Both the position numbers and the translations under genes were made by a program. A stretch of 64,000 nucleotides of DNA, from NCBI RefSeq assembly GCF_024808665.1, contig NZ_JANUBZ010000001.1, forward strand, positions 558,001 through 622,000. The letters run 5' to 3'. This document shows, in pieces, positions 44,848-53,932 of this stretch. The notes below the pieces were generated by a model. That model saw nothing but the letters and a program-made list of their open reading frames with translations. It was not told the origin of the DNA and ran no database searches. The stretch comes from Mucilaginibacter empetricola (GTDB lineage Bacteria > Bacteroidota > Bacteroidia > Sphingobacteriales > Sphingobacteriaceae). The number at the start of each line of letters is the position of its first letter. Position 1 is the stretch's first letter.

Positions 44848-47157
44848 ATGAGAAAGGTAACGACTGGTATTATTTTGTTATTTATACTCTATTCAAATGC
44901 GAAGGCTCAGAACCCATCGTCTGCCGATTCTGCGCAGCAATTCCTTTCGGAATTGAAAAAAACAAATGGCGATAATCAGCGCCTTCATACTTTAATAAAA
45001 CTCGGCAGTTACTACCTTTATAAACCTGGGGAAGTAAAAAGCGACCTGGACAGTGCCGACCTGTTTCTTGACCAGGCAAAGGAACTTAGCGCAAAACTAC
45101 AGCTATCCAAAATTCAAAATAGAGTTTCTTTCCTTCGCGCAGAGGTGTGTTTTGAAAGAGGAGATCAGGGGAAAGCCAGGATCGGTTATCTGGACTGCAT
45201 CGATAACTATATGCGGGCCGGTGACAAAGAAGGAGCCGCGCAAGTCTGGTTCTCCTTAGCAAAAAGAGTAATGTATTCAAGCGATAGTTCCACAATGAGC
45301 GGATTACACGGCTTTGAACAGGCACTAAATATATACACGGCACTCTGTGATAAAGAAAAAGAAGCAGACGTGCTTAAATATATGGGCGACAAATTGTTGC
45401 AGCAAGGCAAATTGGAGGCCGCCGAAAATCAATTACAAAAGGTACTCAGCCTGTACAATTCTATTGGCTACAAAAGGCTGCACTATACCTATGACCTGCT
45501 TACGGCGATAAGTATTATAAAAGGCGATTTTAATAAAGCATTATATTACGCCCTTGAAATGCTCAAAAGCATTCAGGCTACCGGTGATACGGCCCTGGCC
45601 TATGGTTTGTATGCGAGAATTGGCACTGTTTACAATTGCCTAAATGACTATGAAAAAAGTAAATATTGGTATAACAGAGCTTTAATAAACGGCGCTAAAA
45701 ACCCTGAATTATTTTATACGATCAACAATAATATTATTTCAGTGATGATCAGGGAAGGCAAGAAAAAAGAAGCCCTGGACTTCCTGTTGAGGCTTGTTAA
45801 AAAACGCCCTCCCGCTAACTATGCCGACAAGCTATTAGTAGCAGGAAGGCTCGCCAGATGCTATAATGACCTTGGAAACAATGAACTTGCCGAAAAATAC
45901 TATCTGGAGTCAACTTTAGTTGCAAAAAAAACCTTATGGCCACATAATATCCTGGCGGCGAATAAGGAAATAGCCGAATTTTACTTCTCGCGTAAAAGGT
46001 ATGATCAGGCCGGTATCTATTTTCGAAAAGTGCTTGCTGCGCCTCGGGGAATTGGGGATGTGGAAATGGAAAGAAGTACTTACCTGGGACTGTTTAAAAC
46101 GGATTCTGCAACTGGCAATTACTTATCTGCGATCAAAAACTTTCAACGGTATAAGTTATTGACCGACTCCATCTTTACGGTTGGCAAAACCAGGCAGATA
46201 ACCGAAATCCAGTTACAATACGAAAATGATCAGAAAGTAAAGCAGCTTGAGAGCAAAGGTAAGCTGCAACAGGCGGAATTGCAGCATTCCGGAACCGTGC
46301 GGAATTTTATTATTGCCGGCGCGGGCCTGCTTTTCTTATTCCTGGCAATGGGCTACCGGCGCTATCGGCAAAAACAATCCAGCAACCGGCTGTTACAAGC
46401 ACAAAAGCAGGAGATCAACCTGATTAACCAAGACCTTCAACTCATAGTCACGGAGAAGGATAGCCTGCTGAAGGAAAAGGATGCCCTGCTGATAGAAAAA
46501 GACTGGTTACTTAAGGAAATAAACCACCGTGTAAAAAATAATTTGCATATGGTCATCAGTCTCTTGGAATCTCAGGCTGACTATCTTGAAAATGACGCAT
46601 TAAAGGCCATTGAGATCAGCCAGCACCGAATCTATGCGATGTCATTGATCCATCAGAAACTTTACCAATCGCCTGATATCAAAATGGTCGACATGGATCT
46701 CTACATCGATGAATTTGTTCAATACCTTGCCGAAAGTTTTGGGCCGCCGGCAAATATCAGCATCAGATCAGTCATAGAACCTTTGAAGCTTGGGATTTCG
46801 CAAGCAATTCCATTGGGGCTAATTTTAAATGAAGCTGTTACTAACGCATTTAAGTATGCCTTCCCGGATAACAAAACCGGGGAAATCACTATCAGGTTAA
46901 AAAAAGCCGGCACGGATGTAGAACTCGCGATAGCTGATAATGGTATTGGAATCCGGCATGCAGTTGCCGAAAGCGAACCACCCCGTTCACTTGGAATGGA
47001 GTTGATGCGTGGTTTAACGGATGATTTGAAGGGAAATATTACTTTTGATACTGATGGGGGTACACGGATAATTCTAATTTTTGCGTTGGACCCTTTGGAA
47101 AAGACCAGGATTACGGGAATAAGCCCGGAATTTATATCGATAGCATATGGCCATTAA
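44848..47157 (+). CDS. TPR-containing sensor histidine kinase (HisKA_2 type)
   Basis: A 769-residue kinase: signal-type N-terminus (TGIILLFILYSNAKA), a series of TPR repeats (about 50-450), one membrane helix near 485-505, a coiled coil (TEKDSLLKEKDALLIEKDW), and a HisKA_2/HATPase pair with phospho-acceptor His560 in EINHRVKNN and the N-box NEAVTNAFKYAF. Sensor input is periplasmic TPRs, topology to be confirmed. It overlaps the NtrC-like regulator by 11 bp, so the two form a two-component pair. Confidence 0.9.
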   Translation: MRKVTTGIILLFILYSNAKAQNPSSADSAQQFLSELKKTNGDNQRLHTLIKLGSYYLYKPGEVKSDLDSADLFLDQAKELSAKLQLSKIQNRVSFLRAEVCFERGDQGKARIGYLDCIDNYMRAGDKEGAAQVWFSLAKRVMYSSDSSTMSGLHGFEQALNIYTALCDKEKEADVLKYMGDKLLQQGKLEAAENQLQKVLSLYNSIGYKRLHYTYDLLTAISIIKGDFNKALYYALEMLKSIQATGDTALAYGLYARIGTVYNCLNDYEKSKYWYNRALINGAKNPELFYTINNNIISVMIREGKKKEALDFLLRLVKKRPPANYADKLLVAGRLARCYNDLGNNELAEKYYLESTLVAKKTLWPHNILAANKEIAEFYFSRKRYDQAGIYFRKVLAAPRGIGDVEMERSTYLGLFKTDSATGNYLSAIKNFQRYKLLTDSIFTVGKTRQITEIQLQYENDQKVKQLESKGKLQQAELQHSGTVRNFIIAGAGLLFLFLAMGYRRYRQKQSSNRLLQAQKQEINLINQDLQLIVTEKDSLLKEKDALLIEKDWLLKEINHRVKNNLHMVISLLESQADYLENDALKAIEISQHRIYAMSLIHQKLYQSPDIKMVDMDLYIDEFVQYLAESFGPPANISIRSVIEPLKLGISQAIPLGLILNEAVTNAFKYAFPDNKTGEITIRLKKAGTDVELAIADNGIGIRHAVAESEPPRSLGMELMRGLTDDLKGNITFDTDGGTRIILIFALDPLEKTRITGISPEFISIAYGH

Positions 47158-48520
47158 AGTACTGATTGTCGAAGATCAATTTATCGAAGCTAATAACCTG
47201 AAGCACATCCTGATAAAAGCTGCGTATGAGGTATGTACTATCGCCAGATCAGTGCCCCAGGCCTTACAGATTATAGGTGTGGAACATCCTGATATGGTGT
47301 TGCTGGATATTTTCCTGGATGGTCCGCAAACAGGGATCGACCTGGCATATATGCTGCGTGAAAAAAAAATAGCTTACGTTTTCCTTTCTGCAAATTCAAA
47401 CAAGCAAACGCTTAATGCGGTCAAGGAAACAAACCCTTACGGGTTCCTTGTAAAACCCTTTCGCAGAAAAGATGTAATCGTCATGCTGGAGGTAGCATTA
47501 CATGCCCATCAGCAAAAAAAAGAAACACAAAGCCTCTCTGCCATGCCAGTTATGCCACCGGCAAAAAATAATTTATTTCCGCAGATCATCGGGCAAAGCA
47601 AAATACTACACGATGTTCTTGAACAAACAAAGATTGTTGGTCCGACAGACATCTCTGTTCTGCTTTTGGGTGAGAGCGGCACGGGAAAGGAACTGATCGC
47701 ACAGGCAATACACGATCTATCCAACAGAAGTAAAAAGAAACTCGTTGTCGTCAATTGTGGAACGATTCCGGCCACGCTGATTGAGTCGGAGCTTTTTGGC
47801 CACGAAAAAGGCAGTTTCACCGGTGCATCGGATAAAAGGATTGGAAAGTTCGAAGAAGCGGATGGCGGTACGCTTTTTCTCGATGAGATCGGCGAATTGC
47901 CATTAGATCTACAGGTTAAATTTTTGCGTGTAATACAGCAAAGAGAAATAGAACCGCTGGGTGGCAAAAAGAAAAGTATTGATATCCGGGTGATTGCAGC
48001 AACAAACCGGGACCTGGAGGAGGAAATGGCTGCAGGTCGTTTCAGAATGGATCTCTTTTACCGCTTGAATGTTTTCCCCATTACTTTACCCCCTTTGCGG
48101 GATCGGAAAGAAGATATTCCGGTACTGGCCAATCATTTTCTAAACAGGTTTTCCCAAAAAGAAAAAAAATTAGTAAGCGGACTGTCGGATGAAGTGATCG
48201 GTGTTATGCAGGCCTACCACTGGCCCGGGAATATCAGGGAATTGCAAAATATTATGGACAGGAGCGCCCTGTTGGCGAACGGGCAGATTATTACGTCAGT
48301 TCCGATACCAGTCATGAACAATAAAGGAATTCAGGCTCCATTATCGGGCATGAAAACCATGACCGAAACCGAGCGCGATCATATTGTTGCCGCGCTTGAA
48401 ATGTGCAGGTGGCAGATATATGGCAAGGGCGGCGCTGCGGAAGTACTGGATATGAATGGTGCGACATTGCATTCAAGGATGAAAAAGCTGGGTATTAAAA
48501 AAAAGGTTATTCCCAGCTAG
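47147..48520 (+). CDS. NtrC-family sigma-54-dependent response regulator
   Basis: A 457-residue three-domain activator: receiver (phospho-acceptor Asp54 in VLLDIFLDG, Lys103), AAA+ ATPase (Walker A GESGTGKE 175-182, sigma-54 contact loop GSFTGA 222-227, Walker B GTLFLDE), and a short Fis-type helix-turn-helix (EVLDMNGATLHSRMKKLGIKK). It needs RpoN, so its targets should have -24/-12 promoters; I found none convincing in the window. Pairing with a HisKA_2 kinase is a common Bacteroidota arrangement. Confidence 0.92.
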   Translation: MAIKVLIVEDQFIEANNLKHILIKAAYEVCTIARSVPQALQIIGVEHPDMVLLDIFLDGPQTGIDLAYMLREKKIAYVFLSANSNKQTLNAVKETNPYGFLVKPFRRKDVIVMLEVALHAHQQKKETQSLSAMPVMPPAKNNLFPQIIGQSKILHDVLEQTKIVGPTDISVLLLGESGTGKELIAQAIHDLSNRSKKKLVVVNCGTIPATLIESELFGHEKGSFTGASDKRIGKFEEADGGTLFLDEIGELPLDLQVKFLRVIQQREIEPLGGKKKSIDIRVIAATNRDLEEEMAAGRFRMDLFYRLNVFPITLPPLRDRKEDIPVLANHFLNRFSQKEKKLVSGLSDEVIGVMQAYHWPGNIRELQNIMDRSALLANGQIITSVPIPVMNNKGIQAPLSGMKTMTETERDHIVAALEMCRWQIYGKGGAAEVLDMNGATLHSRMKKLGIKKKVIPS

Positions 48521-48543
48521 TTTATCGGCCGGCAAACCAATAA

Positions 48544-48705
48544 ATGCTTATCTCCATCGCCGTGATTGCCATATCCTGGTTTTATATGATAGCCTGGCCA
48601 TTTTCCATCCTGCCCATAATATTATGGGCAAACCTCTTAAGAAATCTTTCCAGGCAACCTCCGAATCAGGGGAATGAGCCGGGTACCCTCCGGTTCTCCG
48701 CTTGA
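48544..48705 (+). CDS. Possible small membrane protein
   Basis: A 53-codon ATG frame 24 bp after the NtrC-like gene with two hydrophobic stretches (ISIAVIAISWFYMIAWPFSI and a following short helix) and a polar tail. Its stop falls within the first FNR-type box at 48702. Family unknown. Confidence 0.35.
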   Translation: MLISIAVIAISWFYMIAWPFSILPIILWANLLRNLSRQPPNQGNEPGTLRFSA

Positions 48706-48791
48706 TATTTATCAAGGCTCCCCAATGATTTTAATCAACTAAACTTTTTGATAAGCATCAAGAGTTGCCCCGATAAGGATGGTCAACTTTG
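48702..48791 (+). promoter_or_regulatory. Triple FNR-box promoter for the YceI operon (P7)
   Basis: Three boxes start 23 bp apart: TTGATATTTATCAA (48702), ATGATTTTAATCAA (48725), TTGATAAGCATCAA (48748-48761). After 22 bp comes CAACTTTG (48784-48791). Confidence 0.85.
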
Positions 48792-48875
48792 TATCGTTGG
48801 CTGGCCGATATTATTCAATCAGTCCCGCCGGCAAATAAAGAATAGTTTATCAAATAATTTAAGAATTAAAAAAAA

Positions 48876-49445
48876 ATGAAAAAGATCATTATCGCTTGCG
48901 GACTGCTTTTAACCGTAAGCTCAGTATTTGCACAAAACTGGTCATACGATAAGGTTCACTCCCGCGTAGGCTTTACTATTAATTTCCTTGGCATCACGGA
49001 TGTAGGCGGTTCGTTTCAGACCGTAAACGCTTCAGTAACCGCCGCCAAAGCTGACTTCTCGGACGCATCCATACAATTCACGTCAGACGTGAAATCCATC
49101 AATACTGAATTTGACCAAAGAGACGAAGTATTAAAAAGTGCGGATTTTTTCGATGCAGACAAATATGCCCAAATAACTTTCAAGAGCACCGGGGTTAAAC
49201 GGATCAAGGGCAATGTTTATTCGGTCTCAGGCGATTTAACCATGCATGGTTTGACCAAGCCGGTCGATCTGGAAATGACCTATAACGGTACGACTACCGA
49301 TCCATTTAATAAGAAAACCGTAGCAGGCTTCAGGTTAACCGGTTCGATCAGGCGCTCCGATTTTAATCTTGGTGCGGGATTTCCGGCCCCAACGCTTGGC
49401 GACGTCGCTCATCTTGATGCAAACATCATGTTGAATGCAAATTGA
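48876..49445 (+). CDS. Secreted YceI-family protein
   Basis: A 189-residue YceI protein with signal peptide (MKKIIIACGLLLTVSSVFAQ). Core motifs are YDKVHSRVGFTINFLGI, SADFFDADKYAQITF and LTMHGLTKPVDL. It is the first gene after promoter P7. Periplasmic binding of a polyprenyl lipid is expected from the family. Confidence 0.92.
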   Translation: MKKIIIACGLLLTVSSVFAQNWSYDKVHSRVGFTINFLGITDVGGSFQTVNASVTAAKADFSDASIQFTSDVKSINTEFDQRDEVLKSADFFDADKYAQITFKSTGVKRIKGNVYSVSGDLTMHGLTKPVDLEMTYNGTTTDPFNKKTVAGFRLTGSIRRSDFNLGAGFPAPTLGDVAHLDANIMLNAN

Positions 49446-49452
49446 TCCTGCA

Positions 49453-49989
49453 ATGAAAAATCTAAAACTGATATTATTGACAGTACTGGTCATAGTGGCC
49501 GGTCCTGTTATCAGGGCCAACGCACAAACCTGGCAGGTGGCCAATAGTTACTCAGTGGCATTTTCCTGTGACGAAGCCAGCGGCATTTTCACCAATGTCA
49601 AAGCGAGCATAATTTTCGATGAACAGAACCTGAATAGCGCAAAGTTCAGCGTGAACATTGACGCCGGTTCGATGAATACCGGAAATGCGTTGATGAACAA
49701 ACATGCCAAAAGCGATGAATGGCTTGATGCCGGGAAATACCCGTCGATTACTTTCGCTTCAAAAAAGGTCGTGAAAAACGGTGGTTCATACCAGGTGACC
49801 GGGGATTTGACGCTGCATGGCGTGACCAAAGAAGTATCGATACCCTTCTCTTTCAAAAGGGCTGGTAGTTCTGCCACTTTTACGGGGAACTTCAACCTGA
49901 AGCGAAGCGACTTTAACATTGGTAAACCTGGCGGAAAGGTAGATGAAAATGTAAAGATCAATTTATCTGTTCCAGTAAACAAAGCATAA
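49453..49989 (+). CDS. Second secreted YceI-family protein
   Basis: A 178-residue YceI protein with signal peptide (MKNLKLILLTVLVIVAGPVIRANA). Contains DEWLDAGKYPSITF and LTLHGVTKEVSIPF. It is shorter and more divergent than its neighbour, which ends 7 bp upstream. I start at the ATG at 49453, since the upstream ATG lies inside the previous gene. Two secreted YceI proteins in tandem suggest a shared lipid or quinone-related task. Confidence 0.9.
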   Translation: MKNLKLILLTVLVIVAGPVIRANAQTWQVANSYSVAFSCDEASGIFTNVKASIIFDEQNLNSAKFSVNIDAGSMNTGNALMNKHAKSDEWLDAGKYPSITFASKKVVKNGGSYQVTGDLTLHGVTKEVSIPFSFKRAGSSATFTGNFNLKRSDFNIGKPGGKVDENVKINLSVPVNKA

Positions 49990-49994
49990 CGGTC

Positions 49995-50414
49995 ATGTAT
50001 AAACGCAGTTTAATCCTTGGCCTGATATCCGGAGTGTTATCAGGTCTGGCGTCAGTCATTTACCAGCATGTCTATAATGCCGCAGTAGGCGCCGATTTTT
50101 CAAATATCGTGACGATCGTATCTATCATTGCGGCCAGCACATTCGGGTGTCTCCTGGCTAGCATAGGTTATGTGTTGTTTAACAGATGGTTCAAAACAAA
50201 CGCTGACCGGGTCTTCAATTTGGTCTTTGTTGCCTTTTGTATCCTGACCATCGTTTCGCCGTTTGCCTTTAAGCTACCGCTGACTGTACAAAGCCCCGAA
50301 TTGTTCCCCGGCATGACGATCCCGATGCACTTGTTCGCACCATTAGCGTGGCTGACTCTACACCCGTTTTTCTTTGGAAAGGCACCAAAACTATATACGC
50401 CGGCGGACAATTGA
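49995..50414 (+). CDS. Four-helix membrane protein of unknown function
   Basis: A 139-residue protein with four hydrophobic helices (LILGLISGVLSGLASVIY, VTIVSIIAASTFGCLLASIGYVL, LVFVAFCILTIVSPFAF, MHLFAPLAWLTLHPFFF). It resembles DUF6069-type membrane proteins, tentatively. Third gene of the P7 operon, 5 bp after the second YceI gene. Confidence 0.75.
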   Translation: MYKRSLILGLISGVLSGLASVIYQHVYNAAVGADFSNIVTIVSIIAASTFGCLLASIGYVLFNRWFKTNADRVFNLVFVAFCILTIVSPFAFKLPLTVQSPELFPGMTIPMHLFAPLAWLTLHPFFFGKAPKLYTPADN

Positions 50415-50448
50415 AAATCGAAAGAAGTTTGCCAGGTCAGGGCTAAGC

Positions 50449-50515
50449 TTGATTAAAGTCAAAGCCTTTTCTTGATAAATATCAATGTGCGGGTCCGGCG
50501 CCAAACGGATATTTG
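50449..50515 (+). promoter_or_regulatory. Tandem FNR-box promoter for the SnoaL-pirin-esterase run (P8)
   Basis: TTGATTAAAGTCAA (50449-50462), TTGATAAATATCAA (50472-50485), 22 bp, GATATTTG (50508-50515). Confidence 0.82.
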
Positions 50516-50547
50516 TTAAACACTAATTCCTAAAAACGACTAAAAAC

Positions 50548-51003
50548 ATGAAAACTACTTCAGAAAATGAAAAGCTCATCCGTTCAGTTTACGCAGTTGC
50601 AGAAACTAAGGACTCAAAATTATTTGCCAGCATGTTTACCGACGACGGATATTTCTACGACGTATCTGCAGGCGTAAAATATTACGGCAAAGACCTCGGC
50701 AAGACGGTGGATATATATGCCATTGCATTTCCGGACATGCATCGTGAATTGATCGAAATGTACGTCAAGGATGATGAAAACCTGGTGATCGTTGAGCTTA
50801 CACTTAACGGCACACAAAATGGCCCGTTGGAACTGCCTTTGGGCACGATCCCGGCTACTGGCAAAAAGATGGTAACTCCCTGCTGTGATGTCTTCCATAT
50901 TGTAAATGGCAAAGTGAAGTCGTTCCACTGTTATACAGCCGGAACCATCATGTTGGGTCAGTTAGGTGTGCTTGGCAACTTAGGCGAGGTGCTCCAACAC
51001 TAA
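50548..51003 (+). CDS. SnoaL/NTF2-like protein
   Basis: A 151-residue single-domain protein of the SnoaL-like polyketide-cyclase/ester-cyclase fold (AFPDMHRELIEMYVKDDENLVIVELTLNGTQ). The fold provides a hydrophobic cone-shaped pocket; enzymatic activity cannot be assigned. First gene after promoter P8, with a 33-nt leader. A distant relative is at 53360. Confidence 0.82.
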   Translation: MKTTSENEKLIRSVYAVAETKDSKLFASMFTDDGYFYDVSAGVKYYGKDLGKTVDIYAIAFPDMHRELIEMYVKDDENLVIVELTLNGTQNGPLELPLGTIPATGKKMVTPCCDVFHIVNGKVKSFHCYTAGTIMLGQLGVLGNLGEVLQH

Positions 51004-51062
51004 CTAATTAACCGGCGAGGCTATTCCTAAAAGTAGCCTTGCCAAATTTATTCAAATTTGAA

Positions 51063-51770
51063 ATGGCAAAATATATTTTTTACCCCGAAGCGACCCGTGG
51101 CCGCACGGAAATCAGTTGGTTGAACGCTCGTCACTCTTTCAATTTTTCGAGATTCAATGATCCGCAGCGGAACCCTTTCGGCGCTTTGGTTATTTTGAAT
51201 GAAGATATCATTCAGCCTGGGATGGGGTTCGGAATCCATGGACATCAAAATATGGAGATCATTTCGGTTGTACTGGAAGGCAGGGTAAAGCATGTGGACA
51301 GTATGGGAAATGAAGGCTTTGTCGACGAGGGAGAGGCACAATTGATCAGTGCCGGTTCAGGGATTACGCATAGCGAGTTCAATTACTATAATGATCGCAG
51401 GTTAAAGCTGATACAGATATGGATCGAGCCGGGACGCATCAACCTCAAACCCACATACGCGCAAATGGTGTTCGATGACGGGATACCCGGCGTCAAAGAG
51501 ATTGTTTCACCAAAGGGTACGGACAATAGCCTGACCATCAACCAGCAGGCCTGGCTTTACTTTGCGAGGTTACCTAAAGACCAGGGGATTGACTACAAAG
51601 TCATCAGGCCGGGCAATGGGGTCTATGTCTATGTGGTTAACGGACAGCTCAATATTTTAGGAAAGCAGGTTAAGGCAGGCGATGCGATTGGAGTAACAGA
51701 CGCAACCAGTTTTGATATTGATGTTGAAGATGATGTATTAGCGGTTATCATTGATGTCCCTATGAATTAA
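51063..51770 (+). CDS. Pirin-family protein, short (YhaK-like) type
   Basis: A 235-residue bicupin with metal ligands His59, His61 (GIHGHQNMEI), His103 and Glu105 (THSEFN). I start at the ATG at 51063, since the extra eight residues upstream are not family-like. It lies 59 bp after the SnoaL gene, probably on the same transcript. It is a second, distinct pirin in the regulon. Confidence 0.9.
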   Translation: MAKYIFYPEATRGRTEISWLNARHSFNFSRFNDPQRNPFGALVILNEDIIQPGMGFGIHGHQNMEIISVVLEGRVKHVDSMGNEGFVDEGEAQLISAGSGITHSEFNYYNDRRLKLIQIWIEPGRINLKPTYAQMVFDDGIPGVKEIVSPKGTDNSLTINQQAWLYFARLPKDQGIDYKVIRPGNGVYVYVVNGQLNILGKQVKAGDAIGVTDATSFDIDVEDDVLAVIIDVPMN

Positions 51771-51869
51771 ATGGTAGCCTTTGGTAAAAGAAAGTGCGGA
51801 AAATCAGCGATTCCGAGATACCATCATTGCAGACTTTAGATTATAAAAAAACGAAAACAACAGTAAAAT

Positions 51870-52811
51870 ATGAATCAGCATCCGATGAATCCGCAAGTGC
51901 AGGCAGCAATTGATGCTGCTACACAAATGGCGGCGGCGACGCCGCCGTCAACTGATCCGATAGAATCCGCAAGAAGTTATTATCGCCAAATAGCGCCCCT
52001 AGGCGGCGAGCCAGAGCCGGTTCATTCGATCAAAGATCACATAATTGACATCTCAGGTCATCCAATTACAATTAGAATATACAATCCGACGGGAGAGGAG
52101 GATCTCCCTGCTGTCATTTTTTTCCATGGGGGATGGTTTTTTATTGGCGACCTGGATACTCATGACCGCCCGCTAAGGGCACTTACAAATGCTGCAGGAT
52201 GTATAGTGATCGCCGTTGAATACCGATTGGCACCCCTTTATCCTTTTCCCGCAGCAATCGAAGATGGCGTAACCGTTTTGCAATGGGTTGCGCTGGAGGG
52301 TAAGAAATTTGGCATCGACGCTAAACGCCTGATCATCGCCGGCGATAGCGCGGGAGGTACGATAGCAACAGTAATCGCACGAAAAGCAGCAGAAAATAAC
52401 AGGGTGCGAATTCTTCTGCAGGTGTTGTTGTACCCCGCTACGGATCCGTCTCTTCAAACAAATTCCTGGCGCGAATTCGCGGATGGTCCGATAGTAAATA
52501 TTGAGACAGCCCGGCAGGCATGGCAAATGTATGTTCCCAATATTAAGGACAGACAAAATGGCGATGCCGCCCCGATTTTTGCGAAAAATTCCGGCAGTCC
52601 CAAAGCCCTGGTCATTCTGGCAGAATATGATCCCTTACAGGATGAAGGCAAAGCCTACGCAGACCTTTTGCAGCAATCAGGGGTAAAAGTTAAAACCAGT
52701 ATTTACAGAGAGATGCCGCATGGCTTCTTTCAGATGGCCGGTTATATTGACGGAGGAAAATTGGCGATTGCAGAAGTTGCGAACGCTATCAAAGATGCAT
52801 TGAGGAATTAA
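51870..52811 (+). CDS. Alpha/beta hydrolase of the hormone-sensitive-lipase family
   Basis: A 313-residue esterase: oxyanion-hole motif HGGW (86-89), nucleophile elbow GDSAGG with Ser160, acid in AEYDPLQDEG near 254, and histidine in MPHGFFQM near 284. Cytoplasmic carboxylesterase activity on short acyl or aromatic esters is likely. It follows the pirin gene by 99 bp. Confidence 0.9.
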   Translation: MNQHPMNPQVQAAIDAATQMAAATPPSTDPIESARSYYRQIAPLGGEPEPVHSIKDHIIDISGHPITIRIYNPTGEEDLPAVIFFHGGWFFIGDLDTHDRPLRALTNAAGCIVIAVEYRLAPLYPFPAAIEDGVTVLQWVALEGKKFGIDAKRLIIAGDSAGGTIATVIARKAAENNRVRILLQVLLYPATDPSLQTNSWREFADGPIVNIETARQAWQMYVPNIKDRQNGDAAPIFAKNSGSPKALVILAEYDPLQDEGKAYADLLQQSGVKVKTSIYREMPHGFFQMAGYIDGGKLAIAEVANAIKDALRN

Positions 52812-52839
52812 AACCAAAACTTATGAGGAATTTTCTCCA

Positions 52840-53119
52840 ATGGAAGTATTGCAATATACCGGGACCACCCCAGATGATGAAGTAATGGCGGAGTCGATCA
52901 AGACGGGAGATCGGCGACCCGATACGAATATTAAATCAGCACGAGCGTGAGGTGCAGATCTTAAATTTCGATTTCGGCCAGTTACCAGCAATGCGGCTCA
53001 GAAAAATTGGAAAACGACACAACATATCAAAAGAACATGCCTGCGGGCTTAAAGAGCATGCGCTGCAGAAGCTACGAAACTGTACCCATGCGCCAATGCT
53101 CAAGTCGTGTTTCAATTAA
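52840..53119 (+). pseudogene. Collapsed RpoD-type sigma factor
   Basis: Frame 1 from 52840 reads EVLQYTGTTPDDEVMAESIKTGDRR, like the KYLQEIGKV...EEVELAxRIKxGD start of Bacteroidota primary sigma factors. Frame 2 from 52934 reads HEREVQILNFDFG, then LRKIGKRHNISKEHACGLKEHALQKLR, which matches sigma region 4 (REIGxxLxLSRERVRQIExxALxKLR), and ends APMLKSCFN. Regions 2.1 to 3 are deleted. A normal gene is about 287 codons; only about 90 remain. Confidence 0.65.
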
Positions 53120-53231
53120 GATATGTACATTGAAATGGCTTTTTGTACTACCGGAAGCAATTGCATTCCCGGTACAGATATGCGCATGGCTGGCTGGAAA
53201 ATTGACTGGTAAAACCAGGCGATAAATAGAC

Positions 53232-53298
53232 TTGACAAATGTCAATTCAATTTCATGACTTATGTTAATTTACCGGCTGATCCTTCTGTTTAGTTTTG
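53232..53298 (+). promoter_or_regulatory. Tandem FNR-box promoter for the second SnoaL-like gene (P9)
   Basis: TTGACAAATGTCAA (53232-53245), ATGACTTATGTTAA (53255-53268), 22 bp, TAGTTTTG (53291-53298). Confidence 0.85.
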
Positions 53299-53359
53299 AT
53301 TAGAATTAAAAAAACCACTAAAAAGGACAAATAAAAAATTAAAAAACTAAAAAAAAATT

Positions 53360-53830
53360 ATGGAAACGAAAATCATGAGCCCCATCGACACCGTTGTCGC
53401 TATGTTGACAAATATCGGTGATCCAAGCGTTATGCGATCATTAGTCGCAGACGATTGCACCTATATCTCGCTAAACAAAAACAATCCCGACCTGCATAAG
53501 ATCATGCCCTGGTGTGGTACGAACCTTGGTGGAGATAGTGTCATTGAAAACTTTGGAAAGATCTTCCAATGTTGGGACATTATGGAATTTAACCCGGTTG
53601 AAATATTTGGGTCAGATGACCGGGTCGCCGTATTTGGCACTTTTAAATACCGTTCCAAGGTACAGGGCCAAATCGTTGATTCTCCATTTGCCATCCTGAG
53701 TAAAGCAAAAGACGGTAAGGTAAACTTCATTCAATTTATGGAAGATACATTCGCGACTTCAGCCTCTTTTAAAGTAAGTGGCTCGGCAACCTACAATAAC
53801 TTCCCTGGCACTGAGCCAATTGTGGTTTGA
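53360..53830 (+). CDS. SnoaL/NTF2-like protein
   Basis: A 156-residue SnoaL-like domain protein (VVAMLTNIGDPSVMRSLVADDCTYISLN, VEIFGSDDRVAVFGTFKYRSKVQG). Homologues are annotated as nuclear transport factor 2 family proteins of unknown function. It is a single-gene unit between promoter P9 and the terminator at 53881. Confidence 0.82.
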   Translation: METKIMSPIDTVVAMLTNIGDPSVMRSLVADDCTYISLNKNNPDLHKIMPWCGTNLGGDSVIENFGKIFQCWDIMEFNPVEIFGSDDRVAVFGTFKYRSKVQGQIVDSPFAILSKAKDGKVNFIQFMEDTFATSASFKVSGSATYNNFPGTEPIVV

Positions 53831-53880
53831 GGACAGCGTAGTATTTCAGAATCGGCGGGAATAGCCGAATTAAACATTTG

Positions 53881-53932
53881 AACCGCTGATAAGCATGACG
53901 AAAATTAAATCAAATCGTGCTTATCAGCGGTT
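53881..53932. terminator. Bidirectional terminator between SnoaL and LLM genes
   Basis: AACCGCTGATAAGCA (53881-53895) and TGCTTATCAGCGGTT (53918-53932) form a perfect 15-bp stem around a 22-nt loop; a T-rich tract follows. It overlaps the end of the convergent LLM gene. Confidence 0.65.

Noticed and set aside
47147..48520. Sigma-54 promoters for the NtrC-like regulator among nearby genes
   Set aside because: I looked for TGGC-N7-TTGC type sites upstream of neighbouring genes and found none that was convincing; those genes have TAnnTTTG elements instead.
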